A stretch of 17,030 nucleotides of DNA from Oscillospiraceae bacterium (lineage in GTDB: Bacteria > Bacillota > Clostridia > Oscillospirales > Ruminococcaceae). Position 1 is the stretch's first letter; every line of letters starts with the position of its first letter. Location of the stretch: positions 1 to 17,030 of the forward strand of contig JAEDGE010000028.1 of assembly GCA_016297675.1 (NCBI GenBank). Reading direction: 5' to 3'. The translations under genes and the position numbers were made by a program. Shown here piece after piece: positions 14,400-17,030 of this stretch. The notes under the pieces are model-generated. The model did no database searches and had not been told where the DNA came from. It saw only the letters and a list, made by a program, of their open reading frames with translations.

Positions 14400-14430
14400 A
14401 AAAACAGACGTGCCGTTTCCGGTACGCCTG
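14400..14430 (-). terminator. Intrinsic terminator after khpA
   Basis: On the minus strand CAGGCGTACCG, a GAAA tetraloop, then CGGCACGTCTG form an 11-bp stem with one A/C mismatch, followed by TTTTTG. It lies 11 bp past the khpA stop and 31 bp before the next start. It should reduce transcription into the 180-aa gene, rimM and trmD. Confidence 0.8.
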
Positions 14431-14441
14431 CCTGCTGTGGT

Positions 14442-14675
14442 TCAGTCAATTTCAACTGCAATTTTCTGGTTGCTCTTTGCAGCACCGGAACGCATAATGA
14501 TCCGAATGGCACGAGCAATTCTGCCCTGCTTGCCGATGACACGACCCATATCCTCTGCTGCAACATGCAAATGATATACAATCACGCCTTCTTCATTCGG
14601 TGCGTCCTCTGTAATTTCAATGGCAGACGGGTCTTCCACCAGTCCTGCCACGATGGTATACAGTAATTCCTGCAT
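14442..14675 (-). CDS. khpA: KH-domain RNA-binding protein KhpA
   Basis: The 77-aa protein is a single KH domain with the RNA-binding GxxG loop in VIGKQGRIARAIR. In Firmicutes KhpA pairs with KhpB (Jag) as an RNA chaperone affecting cell division and envelope genes. Its place between rpsP and rimM is the usual one (ylqC in Bacillus). AAGGAGG precedes two consecutive ATG codons. I take the second (14675, MQELLYTIV), which has a 6-base spacing; the first (14678) would add one Met. The frame continues to 14729 without support. A strong terminator follows directly. Confidence 0.93.
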   Translation of the reverse strand: MQELLYTIVAGLVEDPSAIEITEDAPNEEGVIVYHLHVAAEDMGRVIGKQGRIARAIRIIMRSGAAKSNQKIAVEID

Positions 14676-14768
14676 CATGCTCCTCCTTTCCACAAAAGGG
14701 AAACAGCAAAGGAACGTACAGACCGCCATCTATCTGCTGTCCGCATCGTCCCTGCTGGGATTCTGCTC

Positions 14769-15011
14769 TTAGAGAATGCCTTCCTTCTTCAGAATGCACT
14801 TTACAGAATCGGTCGGCTGTGCACCGTTCTTCAGCCACTGCTTTACCTTGTCAGCGTCTACATTGACAGCAGCCGGATTCTTGGTCGGATCATAGAAGCC
14901 GATTTCCTCAATGAATCTGCCGTCTCTCGGATACCGTTCGTCTGCAACAACGATACGATAAAACGGAGCCTTCTTTGCACCCATTCTTCTCAGTCTGATT
15001 TTTACTGCCAT
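14769..15011 (-). CDS. rpsP: 30S ribosomal protein S16
   Basis: S16 is a small primary-binding protein of the 30S subunit. The 80-aa sequence starts MAVKIRLRRMGAKKAPFYRI, nearly invariant in the family, and contains DGRFIEEIGFYDP. The length is normal. The start at 15011 has GGAGG 7 bases upstream; the frame is open to 15074 but that part is leader. It lies 94 bp after ffh and 93 bp before khpA in the conserved cluster order. The ffh-rpsP gap contains a hairpin and a TTGACA that could belong to an internal promoter. Confidence 0.98.
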   Translation of the reverse strand: MAVKIRLRRMGAKKAPFYRIVVADERYPRDGRFIEEIGFYDPTKNPAAVNVDADKVKQWLKNGAQPTDSVKCILKKEGIL

Positions 15012-15053
15012 TTTGGTTTCCTCCATATCATTCTTGTTTGAATTTTTATTCGC

Positions 15054-15074
15054 ACACGCCATGCAGCGTGTCAA
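15054..15074 (-). promoter_or_regulatory. TTGACA overlapping a hairpin upstream of rpsP (tentative promoter or processing site)
   Basis: On the minus strand TTGACA (15069-15074) overlaps the inverted repeat ACACGC-TGCATG-GCGTGT (15054-15071). A good -10 is missing at 16-18 bp (only GAATAA), so a promoter is doubtful. A structured leader that allows rpsP to be controlled separately from ffh is the other reading. Confidence 0.3.
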
Positions 15075-15105
15075 TCTATCTCCAGCAGTTTCCTGCGGGA
15101 ATGCA

Positions 15106-16524
15106 TTATTTTTTCGGCATCAGCCCCGGCGGTATGCCCGGAATATTGCCCGGCATTCCACCGGACATATTTTGCAGCTGATCCAGATTCATACCGGCAA
15201 GCTGCTTTCTGGCACGCCGTCCCAGCTTTCCGCCCTTGCCGCCGCCAAGCTGCTTCATCATCTTCTGCATCTGTTCAAACTGCTTCAGCAAGCGGTTGAC
15301 TTCTTCGACCTTTGTGCCGCTGCCGGCAGCAATTCGCCGTTTCCGAGATGGATTGATGATAGACGGTTTGGCACGCTCTGCCTTCGTCATAGAGGTAATG
15401 ATTGCCTCAATGCGGACAAACTGTTTGTCATCCAGATCCACATCCTTGAGTTTGTCGCCGACACCCGGCAGCATCCCAATGATGGATTTGAGCGAACCCA
15501 TTTTCTGAATCTGCCGCAGCTGATCCAGCAGGTCGTTCATATCGAATTTATTTTCTTCCAGCTTCTGTGCCAGTTTGCGGGCATCCTTTTCATTGACGGA
15601 GCTTTCTGCCTTTTCAATCAGCGTCAGCACATCGCCCATGCCCAAAATACGAGATGCCATTCGTTCCGGATGGAACGGCTCAAAATCGTCCAGCTTTTCG
15701 CCTGTTCCGACAAACTTAATCGGTTTGCCGGTGACTGCCAGAACGGACAATGCCGCACCGCCTCTGGTATCGGAATCCAGCTTGGACATCAGAACACTGT
15801 CAATGCCCAGTGCATCATCAAATGCCTTTGCCACATTCACGGCATCCTGACCGGTCATCGCATCGACCACCAGCATAATTTCATTCGGGTTGGTCAGTTC
15901 TTTCAGCTGTTTCAGCTCTTCCATCAACTCTAAATCAATGTGCAGCCGTCCGGCAGTATCCAGAATCACCACATCATTGCCGTGGTCTTTGGCGTATTTC
16001 ATGGCTTCTCTGGCAATGATCATCGGGGAAATCTGTCCCATCTCAAAAACCTTGACGCCTGCTCGTTCGCCGACCACCTGCAACTGGTGAATCGCAGCCG
16101 GACGATAAATGTCACATGCCACCAGCAACGGATAGTGACCTTCTTTTTTCAGCATCTTCGCCAGCTTTGCCGCATGGGTCGTTTTACCGGAGCCCTGCAA
16201 ACCACAGAACATAATCACGCAAGGCGGTTTGGATGGAAAGTTGATTCTTGCGTTGCTGTTCCCCATCAATGCACAAAGCTCTTCGTTTACAATCTTGACG
16301 ACCTGCTGTGCCGGTGTCAGACTGTTTAACACCTCTTCTCCGACCGCACGGGCGGAAACCTTTGCTACAAAATCCTTTACCACTTTATAGCTGACATCCG
16401 CTTCGAGCAATGCCATCCGAACTTCCCGCATGGCTTCTTTTACGTCTGCTTCTGTGAGCTTTCCATGTGCCCGCAGTTTTTTGAACACGTTTCCCAGCTT
16501 ATCTGATAATCCTTCAAATGCCAT
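15106..16524 (-). CDS. ffh: Signal recognition particle protein Ffh
   Basis: Ffh binds signal sequences and the SRP RNA, and with FtsY directs ribosomes to the membrane. The 472-aa protein has an N domain (about 1-95), and a GTPase G domain with P-loop GLQGSGKTT (residues 108-116), DTAGR (189-193) and SKLD (247-250) where TKLD is usual. The methionine-rich M domain (about 330-440) contains the RNA-binding SIINPSRKRRIAAGSGT segment. The tail ends in Gly/Pro/Met-rich sequence (SGGMPGNIPGIPPGLMP), which is common. GGGAGGG 7 bases before the ATG sets the start. It follows ylxM after 31 bp, most likely in one operon. Confidence 0.98.
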   Translation of the reverse strand: MAFEGLSDKLGNVFKKLRAHGKLTEADVKEAMREVRMALLEADVSYKVVKDFVAKVSARAVGEEVLNSLTPAQQVVKIVNEELCALMGNSNARINFPSKPPCVIMFCGLQGSGKTTHAAKLAKMLKKEGHYPLLVACDIYRPAAIHQLQVVGERAGVKVFEMGQISPMIIAREAMKYAKDHGNDVVILDTAGRLHIDLELMEELKQLKELTNPNEIMLVVDAMTGQDAVNVAKAFDDALGIDSVLMSKLDSDTRGGAALSVLAVTGKPIKFVGTGEKLDDFEPFHPERMASRILGMGDVLTLIEKAESSVNEKDARKLAQKLEENKFDMNDLLDQLRQIQKMGSLKSIIGMLPGVGDKLKDVDLDDKQFVRIEAIITSMTKAERAKPSIINPSRKRRIAAGSGTKVEEVNRLLKQFEQMQKMMKQLGGGKGGKLGRRARKQLAGMNLDQLQNMSGGMPGNIPGIPPGLMPKK

Positions 16525-16555
16525 TGCAAAACCCTCCCTGCTGTCGTTTTTCCTT

Positions 16556-16912
16556 TTATAGAAGCTGCAACCCCGCCTCCACGCTGCTGCGAATTACCAT
16601 ACAGGCATCCTGCACTGTGGTTTCCTGACAGGTTTCTGCAAGTGCGGCAGCCGTTTCTGCAATCACTGCATAATTCTGCCGCAGTGCACAGAGCTTCTCT
16701 GCAAACTGTAATTTTTCTTCCATACTGTTGAGCACCTGTTCGCTCCGCTTGACACTGTCCCGCACCGCCTGCCGGGTTGTTCCCGTCAAGGCAGCAATTT
16801 CTCCGAGCGACAAGTCTTCACTATAGTAATGCGTCATCATCTCCTGCTGTCTTGGCGTTAAAAACGCCCCATAGCAATCCAGCAGCAGGATCATTCGCAA
16901 ATCTTTTGCCAT
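16556..16912 (-). CDS. ylxM: YlxM family DNA-binding / SRP-associated protein
   Basis: YlxM is a small helix-turn-helix protein encoded just before ffh in most Firmicutes; in streptococci it modulates SRP GTPase activity. The 118-aa product starts MAKDLRMILLLDCYGAFLTP and has a sigma70 region 4-like helix-turn-helix: QQEMMTHYYSEDLSLGEIA, then TGTTRQAVRDSVKR, at about residues 22-57. A predicted helical tail follows. GGAGGG 6 bases before the ATG at 16912 fixes the start; the frame opens further to 16981 but that portion contains the promoter. It is the first gene of the ylxM-ffh-rpsP-khpA transcript. Confidence 0.93.
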   Translation of the reverse strand: MAKDLRMILLLDCYGAFLTPRQQEMMTHYYSEDLSLGEIAALTGTTRQAVRDSVKRSEQVLNSMEEKLQFAEKLCALRQNYAVIAETAAALAETCQETTVQDACMVIRSSVEAGLQLL

Positions 16913-16952
16913 GTCCAGCCCTCCGTTATCTGTAAAGGTAGACTGCTTTACA

Positions 16953-16981
16953 AGTATAGCGGATTTTTTTTCATTTGTCAA
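16953..16981 (-). promoter_or_regulatory. Sigma-A promoter of the ylxM-ffh-rpsP-khpA operon
   Basis: On the minus strand TTGACA (16976-16981), a 17-bp spacer and TATACT (16953-16958) form a near-consensus promoter. The expected leader is about 34 bases. Nothing recognisable lies between it and the window end at 17030. Confidence 0.85.
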
Positions 16982-17030
16982 GAGGGTTTCTGCTCTTTTT
17001 TCAATTTTTTAATATCCGGCTCTACTGAAA

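Noticed and set aside
15013..15933. Long plus-strand open frame opposite ffh
   Set aside because: Antisense shadow of a fully conserved ffh, rich in His/Gln/Cys as expected of a mirrored frame.
1..17030. CRISPR array, tRNA or rRNA genes, transposase or prophage genes
   Set aside because: No regularly spaced direct repeats, cloverleaf-forming sequences or mobile-element proteins were seen. The only repeat-like candidate is the hairpin block at 2468-2760.

Overview
The window looks like a chromosomal segment of a low-to-mid GC, endospore-lineage Firmicute (class Clostridia), most like Oscillospiraceae/Ruminococcus. The grounds are Spo0A and SpoIVB, a Gram-positive HPr carrying both His15 and Ser46, YlxM-Ffh, strong AGGAGG-type ribosome binding sites and near-consensus sigma-A promoters. 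The genus is an inference from general resemblance, not from a search. Almost every gene is on the minus strand; the exception is spoIVB.

Region 1 (about 1-8700, minus strand) is an arginine biosynthesis locus. argG has a near-perfect sigma-A promoter and its own terminator. It is followed by argH, a 62-aa two-helix membrane protein, argC (the short 'type 2' reductase), a zinc-dependent phospholipase C-like protein, argJ, a 309-bp hairpin-rich intergenic block, argB, and two membrane-anchored proteins of unknown function (one with a zinc ribbon). Most junctions overlap by 1-4 bases, which suggests translational coupling. ArgJ recycles acetyl groups; with ArgB, ArgC, ArgG and ArgH this gives most of the glutamate-to-arginine route. 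argD and argF are not in the window. The first eight codons of another minus-strand gene lie at the left edge.

Region 2 (about 8800-11960) holds a flavin reductase-like gene behind spo0A, and spoIVB diverging from spo0A on the plus strand. The 393-bp intergenic region between them carries two tandem perfect Spo0A boxes one helical turn apart, just upstream of a plausible spo0A sigma-A promoter.

Region 3 (about 11900-12400) is a single-gene HPr (ptsH-type) unit with a consensus sigma-A promoter. It shares a bidirectional terminator with spoIVB.

Region 4 (about 12550-17000, minus strand) is the conserved translation and secretion cluster ylxM-ffh-rpsP-khpA-rimM-trmD. It is interrupted between khpA and rimM by a clear intrinsic terminator and a gene for a membrane-anchored 180-aa protein. 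The C-terminal domain of that protein has a motif pattern I associate with small secreted nuclease-like (BECR-type) domains. rplS, which often follows trmD, is absent.

The most unusual items are the membrane-anchored domain protein inside the ribosome-maturation cluster, the hairpin-rich block between argJ and argB, the two non-arginine genes coupled into the arg operon, and the divergent spo0A/spoIVB arrangement with tandem 0A boxes.
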